Positions 1-6,172 of a DNA stretch of 9,543 nt are shown here, one piece after another (position 1 is the first letter of the stretch; every line of letters begins with the position of its first letter). The translations under genes and the position numbers were made by a program. Source of the DNA: Hyphomonadaceae bacterium UBA4763. GTDB lineage: Bacteria; Pseudomonadota; Alphaproteobacteria; Caulobacterales; Aquidulcibacteraceae. Location of the stretch: NCBI GenBank assembly GCA_002403455.1, contig DHHV01000077.1:1-9543 (forward strand). The letters are read 5' to 3'. The notes beneath the pieces are model-generated. The model was not told the DNA's origin. It did no database searches and worked only from the letters and a program-made list of their open reading frames with translations.

Positions 1-1047
1 GCGCAGACCCGGCCGGCTGCGCCAGCATTGCGGACCGGCGGCCCGCGCCCGGTGGTCATCGCCTCCGGCAATGGGCAGGTGTATAAGAATGGCGGGACGG
101 AAACCTGCGTTGAGCGGGCTTTTCGCCTGATCGTGGAGGGCGCCGATATGCTGGACGCCCTGGTCGCCGGGGTCAGCATTGTCGAGCTTGATCCGCTCGA
201 CACCTCGGTCGGCTATGGCGGCCTGCCCGACGCCGATGGCGAGGTGACGCTCGACGCCTCGGTCATGCATGGCCCGCGCAAGCTGGCGGGCGCGGTGGCG
301 GCGCTGAAAGGCGTGCGCACGCCCGCCAAGGTCGCCCAGCAGGTAGCCTTGTTCACCGACCACCATCTGATCGTTGGCCAAGGCGCGCAAGATTTTGCCC
401 GCCGCATGGGCCATGCGATCGAGGCCGATCTCAACACCGAGACCTCGCGCAATTTGTGGCTCGAATGGAAGCAACGCTCCGATCCAGAGCATTTCGTGCC
501 GCCGGCCCAGCGCGCCGATCTCGGCGATCGCGTCGCAAAGGAGATGATCCGCGAGGGCAAGATCGATCCAGATCATTATTACGGCACGATCAATTGCAGC
601 GCCGTCAATGCGGCGGGCGATATGTGCGGGGTGACGACCACGAGCGGCCTTGCCTGGAAAATTCCCGGCCGGGTTGGCGATTCGCCCATTCTGGGCGCGG
701 GGCTTTATGTCGACAACGCGATTGGCGCGGCCGGCTCGACCGGGCGGGGCGAGGCCAATCTCTATAATCTCGCCTCGTTTTTGATCGTTGAATTCCTGCG
801 AGCCGGCATGAGCCCCAAAGACGCCGGCATGGCCGTGCTGCGGCGCATTCTCGGCAATACCGAAAAGCGGCTGCTGACTGCGGACGGCAAGCCGACTTTC
901 AACGTCAATTTCTATGTTCTGGCGAAATCCGGCGCCCATGCTGGCGTCGCATTTTATTCGGCGCCGACCCGCAAATATGCGGTGTGCGACGCCAATGGCG
1001 GCCGACTCGAGCCGATCGAGGGGCTGTTGGGCGAGCAGCCGCTATGA
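1..1047 (+). CDS. N4-(beta-N-acetylglucosaminyl)-L-asparaginase-like Ntn hydrolase, 5' partial
   Basis: An N-terminal-nucleophile amidohydrolase of the glycosylasparaginase / isoaspartyl peptidase family. These enzymes are made as a precursor that cuts itself in front of a threonine, which then becomes the nucleophile for hydrolysing asparagine-linked amides. The frame is open from base 1, so the true start is upstream; 348 residues are visible. Counting from the TTG at 28, the nucleophile is Thr187 in YGTINC. The substrate-binding block follows with TTSG (204-207), GRVGDSP (214-220, Arg and Asp for the substrate amino and carboxyl groups), GAGLYVDN and TGRGE (238-242). LDAS (75-78) also fits the family. 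The visible start, AQTRPAAP, could be the mature end after an exported signal peptide, which is inference. Gly, not Asp, precedes the catalytic Thr, as in the type III asparaginases, although the downstream blocks look more like glycosylasparaginase. The exact substrate is therefore uncertain. Confidence 0.88.
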   Translation, partial: AQTRPAAPALRTGGPRPVVIASGNGQVYKNGGTETCVERAFRLIVEGADMLDALVAGVSIVELDPLDTSVGYGGLPDADGEVTLDASVMHGPRKLAGAVAALKGVRTPAKVAQQVALFTDHHLIVGQGAQDFARRMGHAIEADLNTETSRNLWLEWKQRSDPEHFVPPAQRADLGDRVAKEMIREGKIDPDHYYGTINCSAVNAAGDMCGVTTTSGLAWKIPGRVGDSPILGAGLYVDNAIGAAGSTGRGEANLYNLASFLIVEFLRAGMSPKDAGMAVLRRILGNTEKRLLTADGKPTFNVNFYVLAKSGAHAGVAFYSAPTRKYAVCDANGGRLEPIEGLLGEQPL

Positions 1048-1065
1048 TCTGAACGCCCCGGCGCA

Positions 1066-1080
1066 TTAACGCTTCGTTAA
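1066..1080. promoter_or_regulatory. CtrA-type binding box (TTAA-N7-TTAA)
   Basis: TTAACGCTTCGTTAA matches the alphaproteobacterial CtrA consensus TTAA-N7-TTAA exactly and is also a palindrome (TTAACG / CGTTAA around a 3-base centre). It lies in the 73-base gap between the asparaginase gene and the nuclease gene, 40 bases before the nuclease ATG. It could therefore control the nuclease gene. That CtrA binds here is inferred from the motif and from the apparent lineage. Confidence 0.5.
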
Positions 1081-1120
1081 CCGAACGGGCAAATTCTGAC
1101 CGCTTCCCAAGGAGGCGGTC

Positions 1121-1612
1121 ATGGCCCGAGCAAAAGCAAAAGCGTCCAAGAATTGGTCCAACCTGTTTGGTGGGCTGGCCATTACCATCATCGTCGCCGT
1201 GTTGGCTTATGCCGGTATCGATACCGGCGCGCTGCCCATCCCCGGCGCCCCCTCGCCAGCTCCTGCGCCGCAGACCGCGTCCCTGTCCGGACCGGTCGAG
1301 CGCATCGTTGATGGCGACACGCTTTATCTCGTTGGCACGGACGTCGCGATCCGCTTGTGGGGCGTTGATGCGCCCGAGCGCGATGAGCAAGGCTTTGCCG
1401 CCGCTACCGCCCATTTGCGCGAACTGACGCAAAACGTCTCCTTGCGCTGCGAAAAGCAAGCGATCGACCGCTATCAACGCATCGTCGCCCGCTGTTGGCG
1501 GGGCGATGGAAAAGAGATCAACCGCGAGATGATCCGCCATCCGCAGGTTGCCGAATATTGCCGCTATTCGCGCGGCGCCTATGGCCAATGCCCGCCAGCC
1601 GCGGGGGCTTAA
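1121..1612 (+). CDS. Membrane-anchored thermonuclease (SNase-like) family protein
   Basis: A 163-residue staphylococcal-nuclease-like protein that would hydrolyse nucleic acid phosphodiester bonds in a calcium-dependent way. A basic start (MARAKAKASK) is followed by one hydrophobic segment (about residues 15-33), then a Pro/Ala-rich linker (38-52), then the OB-fold nuclease domain from about 57. It probably sits in the inner membrane with the domain outside the cytoplasm. Catalytic positions are kept: the calcium-ligand motif DGD (64-66), Arg78 in IRLWG, Asp83 and Glu86 in VDAPE, and Arg120 in DRYQR, matching Asp21, Arg35, Asp40, Glu43 and Arg87 of the S. aureus enzyme. The end is short, with EYCRYSRGAYGQC in place of the usual long final helix. 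I recall this as a known variant; its cysteines (Cys147, Cys157) might form a disulfide. The start is secure: AAGGAGG at 1109-1115 lies 5 bases before the ATG. It stands alone on this strand. Confidence 0.88.
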   Translation: MARAKAKASKNWSNLFGGLAITIIVAVLAYAGIDTGALPIPGAPSPAPAPQTASLSGPVERIVDGDTLYLVGTDVAIRLWGVDAPERDEQGFAAATAHLRELTQNVSLRCEKQAIDRYQRIVARCWRGDGKEINREMIRHPQVAEYCRYSRGAYGQCPPAAGA

Positions 1613-1630
1613 CACAAGCGCGCCCTGATC

Positions 1631-1654
1631 GAGCCTTCTTCAACAGCCTGTTAA
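1631..1654 (+). repeat. 24-bp dispersed inverted repeat, copy 1
   Basis: GAGCCTTCT, then T, then CAACAGCCTGTTAA. It matches the reverse complement of 9508-9531 at 23 of 24 positions. The core AACAG/CTGTT is itself a small inverted repeat. The copy lies between two convergent genes, and its TTAA contains the stop codon of the restored desaturase reading frame (1651-1653). The origin is unknown; an old insertion-sequence end is one possibility. Confidence 0.6.
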
Positions 1655-1761
1655 CTGTCAGAATTGGCGCGCCATTGCGCTTTCAGCGCGGCGCTGGTGA
1701 GGCGCGCGCCATCGGGGCTCCAGCCCGGCGGGCCGAACAGATAGCCAAATCGGGCGCGCCA
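1651..1761 (-). pseudogene. Out-of-frame original C-terminus of the desaturase gene
   Basis: Read in a different minus-strand frame from that of 1683-2546, this stretch encodes 36 residues starting WRARFGYLFGPPGWSPDG and ending WRANSDS, followed by TAA. As I recall the family, members end with a WR-x-RLGYLFGPPGWSPDG-type segment, so this is the displaced true tail. It joins the upstream frame if one A is added to the A4 run (T4 at 1763-1766 on the + strand), giving ...SAK-N-WRARF... and a 298-residue protein. This is either a real mutation or a homopolymer sequencing error. Confidence 0.75.
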
Positions 1762-2546
1762 ATTTTGGCTGACCAGACATCGCGCGCAAGGCCCGCCCAT
1801 TCGTGGAACGCGATGCGGATCGGGTTAAAACTCTGCAGCGGGTGGATAATGCCATATCGGGGCGGGTCCTCGGCGCGCTCGGCGACGAAGGTGCCGAACA
1901 AACGATCCCAGATGATCAGCACGCCGGCATAATTGGCGTCGAGATAACGCGGATTGACCGCGTGATGGACGCGGTGATGCGACGGGGTATTCAGCACCCA
2001 TTCGAGCGGGCCGAGTCGTTCGATGGTCTCGGTGTGGATCCAGAATTGATAAACAAGACTGAGGCTGGAGAAAAACGCCACCATGGCTGGTGGAAAGCCG
2101 ATCAGGATCAGCGGCAGCCAGAACAGCCACGTCAACCCGAGCAGGCCGGTCCAGCTCTGCCGCAACGCCGTCGACAGATTATAATGCGCGCTGGAATGAT
2201 GCACGACATGGCTCGCCCAAAACCAGCGCCGATCATGGCTGATGCGGTGAAACCAATAATAGCTGAGATCCTCGGCGAAAAAACAGGCCACAAACACTGG
2301 CCAGGAATAATCAAGCTCGAACAACCGATATTGGTAGGCCGTCGCAAACGCGGCCACCGCGATCGCCCCGAACATCCATTTGGACGCCAGATTTCCCAAG
2401 CCCATCGTCAGGCTGGCGGCGGCGTCTTTTAGCTGATAACGCCCGCGCGCGCCGAACCGGATCGCGGCGACCTCCGCCGCCAATAAGGCGATAAAGCCGG
2501 GGATCGCCCACAGGACCAAGTCCGGCAAAGGGAATGGCGCAATCAT
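1683..2546 (-). CDS. Sterol desaturase / fatty acid hydroxylase family protein, frameshifted near the 3' end
   Basis: An integral membrane di-iron oxygenase of the fatty acid hydroxylase superfamily, which inserts oxygen into or desaturates lipid chains or sterol-like substrates. Its own substrate cannot be read from sequence. The three iron-binding histidine clusters are present: HRISH (100-104), HVVHH (113-117) and HHRVHH (190-195). Hydrophobic segments lie at about 8-28, 58-72, 82-92 and 135-168. The frame as it stands gives 287 residues, but after Lys261 it runs into an unrelated Ala/Pro/Arg-rich end. The expected C-terminus is found in another frame down to 1651. All metal ligands precede the break, so the shortened protein might keep some activity. 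The ATG at 2546 lies 46 bases after pth, in the same direction, so it is probably co-transcribed with rplY and pth. No strong ribosome binding site is visible. Confidence 0.85.
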   Translation of the reverse strand: MIAPFPLPDLVLWAIPGFIALLAAEVAAIRFGARGRYQLKDAAASLTMGLGNLASKWMFGAIAVAAFATAYQYRLFELDYSWPVFVACFFAEDLSYYWFHRISHDRRWFWASHVVHHSSAHYNLSTALRQSWTGLLGLTWLFWLPLILIGFPPAMVAFFSSLSLVYQFWIHTETIERLGPLEWVLNTPSHHRVHHAVNPRYLDANYAGVLIIWDRLFGTFVAERAEDPPRYGIIHPLQSFNPIRIAFHEWAGLARDVWSAKIGAPDLAICSARRAGAPMARASPAPR

Positions 2547-2592
2547 GACGCCAACTTTGCCAATGCCGTTCGATTGTCAACGACGGGCGCCG

Positions 2593-3219
2593 TCATTCCC
2601 CGTCCGCGATCGCCGCCTTGCGCGGATCGAGCTTCGGCGCCGGCGCGCGCATCAGCACCTTCGTCTGGTATTTTTCATCCTCGCCGGCGGCGAGCAGCCC
2701 AGCTTCTTCCGCGCAAGCCCGGCATAAAGCCTCGACCCAGGCGGCATCGGCCTTGGCGAAATCGGCAAGCACATGGCCGAGCACTTTTTCTTTGGCGCCT
2801 GGATGGCCGATGCCGAGCCGCGCGCGCCGGAAATTGTCGCCGACGGGGCTCGCAATAATCGAGCGGACGCCGTTATGGCCGGCCGCGCCGCCCCCCGTTT
2901 TCATCCGCAGGCGCCCGGGCGCAAGGTCCAATTCGTCGTAAAAGACGACCACATCGCTCGGCGGGATTTTGAAAAACCGCGCCGCTTCGCCGACCGCCCG
3001 CCCCGACTCGTTCATAAAGGTTTGCGGCTTTAGCAGCAGCGCTTTGACTGCGCCGCCGGGGCCCGCGATCTCGGCGTCCATCGCCTCGGCCTGAAAGCGC
3101 GCCCGCCACGGCCCGCGCCCCCAGCGCGCCGCCAGCGCGTCAATCGCCATAAACCCAATATTATGCCGATTGCCGGCATATTTCGGCCCAGGATTGCCAA
3201 GACCGACCAATAACAGCAT
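2593..3219 (-). CDS. pth: Peptidyl-tRNA hydrolase
   Basis: A cytoplasmic esterase that recycles peptidyl-tRNAs dropped by stalled ribosomes, by cleaving the bond between peptide and tRNA. The protein has 208 residues, slightly longer than the about 194 of E. coli because of a basic tail (APAPKLDPRKA). The active site is complete: Asn9 in GLGNPG, catalytic His19 in NRHNIGF, Asn70 in TFMN, Asp95 in FYDELDL, and His115-Asn116 in GHNG. These correspond to Asn10, His20, Asn68, Asp93 and Asn114 of the E. coli enzyme. The ATG at 3219 has GGGAG six bases upstream (3226-3230). It starts 33 bases after the rplY stop, the usual rplY-pth pairing. In many alphaproteobacteria ychF follows pth; here a desaturase-family gene does. 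Confidence 0.96.
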   Translation of the reverse strand: MLLLVGLGNPGPKYAGNRHNIGFMAIDALAARWGRGPWRARFQAEAMDAEIAGPGGAVKALLLKPQTFMNESGRAVGEAARFFKIPPSDVVVFYDELDLAPGRLRMKTGGGAAGHNGVRSIIASPVGDNFRRARLGIGHPGAKEKVLGHVLADFAKADAAWVEALCRACAEEAGLLAAGEDEKYQTKVLMRAPAPKLDPRKAAIADGE

Positions 3220-3252
3220 CGCCCGCTCCCAATGCGGGGCGCCAGACCGGCC

Positions 3253-3861
3253 TTAGGCCGTCGCCGGGGTCTCGGTCGCGTCACCGCCTTGCGGACCGCC
3301 GCGCGAAGCAATCGTCGCGATCACGAAATCGCGGTCCTTGATGACCGGCTCGATCTTGGCGTTGCTCCGCACGTCGGACCAACGCAACGCCGCCCCGATT
3401 TCCGCCGCCGCCAAATCGATTTCGAGATGATCGGGGATCTCATCCGCCGGCGCCCAGATCTCAACGTCGTGCCGCACGACGTTCAGCGTGCCGCCGCGCT
3501 TAACGCCAGGGCAGGTGTCGGCGTGCAAAAACCGCACCGGCACGGCGATCTTGATCAGCTGGTGCTCTTCGACCCGATAAAGATCGATATGCAGCGGAGT
3601 CTCGGTGACGGGGTGATATTGCACGTCGCGCGGGATCACCGGCTGGCGCTCGCCTTTATAGTCGATCTCGACGAGATGGGCGAGGAACTTGCCCGACTTG
3701 ATCGCCTTGCTGACTTCATTGAGTTTCAGCGTGATCGGCACGGGACCGCGGGGACCGCCATAAAGGATGGCCGGCACCAGCCCTGCATTGCGCGCGGCGC
3801 GGGCCCCGCCCGTTCCGGTGCGCTCGCGCACGTCAACCGTCAATGTAATCGTCGCCGCCAT
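3253..3861 (-). CDS. rplY: 50S ribosomal protein L25 / general stress protein Ctc
   Basis: The 5S-rRNA-binding large-subunit protein, in its long two-domain (Ctc/TL5) form. The protein has 202 residues. The L25 domain (about 5-95) includes RERTGTGGARAAR and the strand-turn NAGLVPAILYGG. The C-terminal beta domain (about 100-190) includes the HIDLYRV and VPVRF blocks. The frame is open further upstream to a possible start at 3981, but MAATITLTVDVRER fits the family N-terminus and has AAGGA at 3871-3875, about nine bases before the ATG, so 3861 is the start. The tail is Gly/Thr/Ala-rich and low in complexity, as is common for this form. It heads the rplY-pth(-desaturase) transcript and follows mipZ on the same strand after 163 bases that hold a likely promoter. 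Confidence 0.95.
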   Translation of the reverse strand: MAATITLTVDVRERTGTGGARAARNAGLVPAILYGGPRGPVPITLKLNEVSKAIKSGKFLAHLVEIDYKGERQPVIPRDVQYHPVTETPLHIDLYRVEEHQLIKIAVPVRFLHADTCPGVKRGGTLNVVRHDVEIWAPADEIPDHLEIDLAAAEIGAALRWSDVRSNAKIEPVIKDRDFVIATIASRGGPQGGDATETPATA

Positions 3862-3952
3862 CGGCCTTGTCCTTAAACCAAACCCAACAACGCTGCCAGC
3901 CGCCACTTCAATGGCGCGCCTCGCCGCGCTGTCGGGGAAAAACGAGCCCGCG

Positions 3953-3981
3953 CCTATACACGGCGCGTTCAGCCTGCGCAA
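3953..3981 (-). promoter_or_regulatory. Probable housekeeping promoter of rplY-pth
   Basis: On the minus strand, TTGCGC (3976-3981) and TATAGG (3953-3958) are separated by exactly 17 bases. That resembles the alphaproteobacterial sigma-70 pattern (TTG in the -35 box, TATA in the -10 box). Transcription would begin near 3946, giving a leader of about 85 bases before rplY. The -10 box lies within a CGCGCC/GGCGCG inverted repeat (3949-3967). Confidence 0.5.
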
Positions 3982-4024
3982 GACGACCGATCGCCTGACC
4001 GGCGTAGATTGTCGCGGCGACTGC

Positions 4025-4951
4025 CTAAAACAAGATCGGCTTGCCGGCCAATCCCGGCAATTTCAACACGATCAGCATATCGCGCAATTCCTGCCGGGCG
4101 GCGACATGGCTCATGGTAAGACCGACATTATTCGCCTCATCGGCGACATCGAGCAAGGTCATGCCCATCGGGAAGAGCTCGCGAAATATCACGCGCTCGG
4201 AAAGGCCCGGCGCGATCCGAAAGCCGATCCGTTGCGACAGGCTCTTCAAGGCCTCGCCGACGCGATGTTTGTTGCGCGCATCGAGCGGCGACATCCGGTT
4301 GCGCATTAGCACCCAATCGATTTGACGCTTTTCGCGCATGACCTTTTGGATGCGGCATTCCCAGACGAATTCGGAATAATAAGACGGGCGGACCACTTCC
4401 ATGGTTTCGGGATTGATCTCGCCCAACAGATCGAAATCGACAAAGCTGTCATTCAGCGGCGTGATCAACGTATCGGCCGCCTCATGCGCGAGGCGCGATA
4501 AAAACGTGTCATTGCCCGGCGCATCGACCAGCACAAATTGGCAGCGGCTTTTCAGCTCGGCGACGGCGGCGGTGAACCGCGCCCGCTCGTCGGCTTCAGC
4601 CTGATTGAGGTCGCGCTCGCCGCTTGCATCAATGTGCAATTGCTCCGGCAATCCCAAATGCACATTATTATGGGCCGACCAGCGCCGCCGATTGTCGAGA
4701 TAACGCGAGAACGTCCGCTGGCGCACGTCGAGGTCCAAGGCCCCGACTGTTGCGCCCATTTTCATCAACGCCATCGCCAAATGCATGGTGACGGTTGACT
4801 TTCCGGCCCCGCCTTTTTCATTGCCGACGACGATCAGATGCGAGGGGACTGCCTCCCCTTCACTGTAACGCGGGTGGTCGGGAGCAGGCGGCACAGGCGC
4901 GCCGGAGCGCTCGACAATGCTCGGCGTATTACGCTTTAAAACATCAAACAT
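4025..4951 (-). CDS. mipZ: Division plane positioning ATPase MipZ
   Basis: A ParA/MinD-type P-loop ATPase. In Caulobacter, MipZ binds ParB at the poles and forms a DNA-bound gradient that blocks FtsZ assembly, so the ring forms at mid-cell. The protein has 308 residues. The deviant Walker A KGGAGKST is at 46-53 within VVGNEKGGAGKST. Walker A' is ALDLDVRQR (71-79), Walker B is FVLVDAPG (139-146), and the MipZ-typical LNDSFVDFDLLG spans 166-177. The DLDxRQRT block and the C-terminal IGFRIAPGLSERVIFRELFPMG segment separate MipZ from generic ParA. Some 37 residues precede the first strand, more than in Caulobacter. The ATG at 4951 has AGGGA at 4960-4964, eight bases upstream. There is no parB partner in the window. 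It diverges from panC across 126 bases that contain two GANTC sites, a plausible cell-cycle control point. Confidence 0.95.
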   Translation of the reverse strand: MFDVLKRNTPSIVERSGAPVPPAPDHPRYSEGEAVPSHLIVVGNEKGGAGKSTVTMHLAMALMKMGATVGALDLDVRQRTFSRYLDNRRRWSAHNNVHLGLPEQLHIDASGERDLNQAEADERARFTAAVAELKSRCQFVLVDAPGNDTFLSRLAHEAADTLITPLNDSFVDFDLLGEINPETMEVVRPSYYSEFVWECRIQKVMREKRQIDWVLMRNRMSPLDARNKHRVGEALKSLSQRIGFRIAPGLSERVIFRELFPMGMTLLDVADEANNVGLTMSHVAARQELRDMLIVLKLPGLAGKPILF

Positions 4952-5026
4952 GGGTCAGATCCCTGGCCTTCGCATCGGGTTCTCGGCGCCGCTCGACGTC
5001 ACAACAAGCAGAAATTGCCAAAAGCC

Positions 5027-5052
5027 GATTCACCCTTTGTTAGACATGAATC
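5027..5052. promoter_or_regulatory. Two GANTC (CcrM-type methylation) sites between mipZ and panC
   Basis: GATTC at 5027-5031 and GAATC at 5048-5052 both lie in the 126-base gap between divergent mipZ and panC. By eye I find only about four other GANTC sites in the window (679, 3005, 6103 and 8803), so the pairing is notable. In Caulobacter, mipZ transcription is known to respond to CcrM methylation. Extension to this organism is inference. Confidence 0.45.
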
Positions 5053-5077
5053 AAAGTCGTTAACGGAGTGTAACACA

Positions 5078-5974
5078 ATGGCCGCGGATCGAGAACCAGC
5101 GCGCGTCGCGCCAGCGCCTGTCGTTTTCGCAGAGCTCGCCGCGATGCGCGGCTGGATCGGCGCCCAGCGCGCGCAAGGCGCCGTGATCGGCTTTGTCCCC
5201 ACCATGGGCGCTTTGCATGCCGGCCATGTCTCTCTGGTGCATTTGCTGCGCGCGCAAGGCTGTTCGCAGGTGGTGGCGAGCATTTTCGTCAACCCGACCC
5301 AGTTCGCCGCCCATGAAGACCTGTCAACCTATCCGCGTCCCTTTGAGGCCGATCTTGCCGCTTTGGCGGCGGCCGGCTGCGCGGCTTGTTTTGCACCAGC
5401 GCCGGCGGAACTCTACCCATCCGGCGAAGCCACCCGCGTGCTGGTCGGCGGCCCGAGCCTTGGGCTCGAAAGCGCGCCGCGGCCGCATTTTTTTGAAGGC
5501 GTTGCGACCGTCGTCGCCAAATTGCTGATCGGGCTCGCCCCGGACAAGGCCGCCTTTGGCGAGAAGGATTATCAGCAATTGCTGGTCGTGCGCCGACTGG
5601 TGGCGGACCTGATGATCCCGGTTGAAATTCTCGCGGGCCCGACCTTTCGCGAAGCCGATGGCCTCGCAATGTCCTCGCGCAATGTCTATTTATCGGCGGC
5701 CGAGCGGCAAATCGCCCCGCATCTGCACCGCGTTTTGCAAGAAACCGCTGCGGCGATCGCGGGCGCCAGCCCCATTGACGCCGCCATCGCAGCGGCCGAA
5801 CGCGCGCTGCTGGCGGCCGGGTTTGCGGGCGTTGATTATGTCGCCGTGCGCCGGGCGAGCGATCTTTCAGTATTCACGGAAAACTTCGCGGACGCGCCCG
5901 CCCGCGTGCTGGGCGCGGTGCGTCTGCATAGCACCCGGCTGATCGATAATGTCGGCGCCGAGCCTATGGGTTAG
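5078..5974 (+). CDS. panC: Pantothenate synthetase (pantoate--beta-alanine ligase)
   Basis: A cytoplasmic enzyme that joins pantoate and beta-alanine through a pantoyl-adenylate, using ATP, as the last step of pantothenate (coenzyme A precursor) synthesis. The protein has 298 residues, close to the usual 280-290. Conserved elements appear in order: PTMGALHAGH (41-50, the HIGH-type nucleotide motif), FVNPTQF (70-76), FEGVATVV (139-146, pantoate and ATP contacts), GEKDYQQ (161-167) and the KMSKS-equivalent MSSRN (198-202). The frame is open upstream to a TTG at 5015, but the ATG at 5078 has GGAG at 5065-5068 nine bases before it, and residues before the family's first strand would otherwise be unusually long. 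panB, its frequent partner, is absent here. It diverges from mipZ and is followed 98 bases later by a tRNA gene. No hairpin terminator is evident in that gap. Confidence 0.96.
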   Translation: MAADREPARVAPAPVVFAELAAMRGWIGAQRAQGAVIGFVPTMGALHAGHVSLVHLLRAQGCSQVVASIFVNPTQFAAHEDLSTYPRPFEADLAALAAAGCAACFAPAPAELYPSGEATRVLVGGPSLGLESAPRPHFFEGVATVVAKLLIGLAPDKAAFGEKDYQQLLVVRRLVADLMIPVEILAGPTFREADGLAMSSRNVYLSAAERQIAPHLHRVLQETAAAIAGASPIDAAIAAAERALLAAGFAGVDYVAVRRASDLSVFTENFADAPARVLGAVRLHSTRLIDNVGAEPMG

Positions 5975-5989
5975 GCGTCCATCGCCAGA

Positions 5990-6018
5990 TTGACGCTCCG
6001 CCGAAAAAAGACTACTCA
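5990..6018 (+). promoter_or_regulatory. Possible promoter of the tRNA-Met gene
   Basis: TTGACG (5990-5995) is followed after 17 bases by TACTCA (6013-6018). The -35 box is good and the -10 box is weak. A start near 6025 would put about 48 bases of leader before the tRNA. It is the best candidate in the 98-base gap between panC and the tRNA, but read-through from panC is also possible. Confidence 0.35.
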
Positions 6019-6072
6019 CCGCTCCCTTTCGGAACGCGCTGACTGCTCGGCGTCGGCGCGCCGGACAACCTC

Positions 6073-6149
6073 GGCCAGGTAGCTCAGATGGTTAGAGCGG
6101 AGGATTCATAACCCTCAGGTCGGCGGTTCGATCCCGCCCCTGGCCACCA
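6073..6149 (+). tRNA. tRNA-Met (CAU), elongator type
   Basis: A complete 77-base tRNA with encoded CCA (6147-6149). The acceptor stem GGCCAGG (6073-6079) pairs fully with CCTGGCC (6139-6145), and the discriminator is A6146. The D stem is GCTC/GAGC (6082-6085 with 6095-6098). The anticodon stem runs 6100-6104 with 6112-6116, and the loop TTCATAA carries anticodon CAT at 6107-6109. The T arm is GGCGG-TTCGATC-CCGCC (6122-6138). The full 1-72 pair and the lack of three G-C pairs next to the anticodon loop rule out the initiator. A tRNA-Ile2, whose CAU is modified to lysidine, is the main alternative. The last anticodon-stem pair would be A6104-C6112, a mismatch. Confidence 0.93.
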
Positions 6150-6172
6150 ACGCCGCCGCCAAAAAAATGGCG

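Noticed and set aside
905..1615. Long minus-strand frame opposite the nuclease gene and the end of the asparaginase gene
   Set aside because: It is a shadow frame: Arg/Ala-rich with no recognisable motif, and both plus-strand genes have clear family motifs.
1662..1765. 12-bp inverted repeat AATTGGCGCGCC / GGCGCGCCAATT
   Set aside because: Both arms lie in the restored desaturase frame as Trp-Arg-Ala codons around the self-complementary GGCGCGCC, so coding bias explains them.
2575..2580. TTGACA on the minus strand before the desaturase ATG, as a -35 box
   Set aside because: It is only about 30 bases from the start codon, and the -10 position (AAAGTT or AAGTTG) is poor.
3232..3876. Long plus-strand frame opposite rplY
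   Set aside because: It is antisense to a clear ribosomal protein gene and its composition is that of a GC-rich shadow frame.
3862..3981. rplY start at 3981 (40 extra residues)
   Set aside because: The extension has no L25 homology by eye and covers the likely promoter. The ATG at 3861 has a good ribosome binding site.
5060..5075. CtrA-type site in the mipZ-panC gap (TTAAC half-site)
   Set aside because: Only one half-site is good. The partner half is displaced by a base, and the stretch also serves as the panC ribosome binding region.
5015..5077. panC start at the TTG at 5015
   Set aside because: The ATG at 5078 has GGAG at good spacing, and the 21 extra residues do not match the family.
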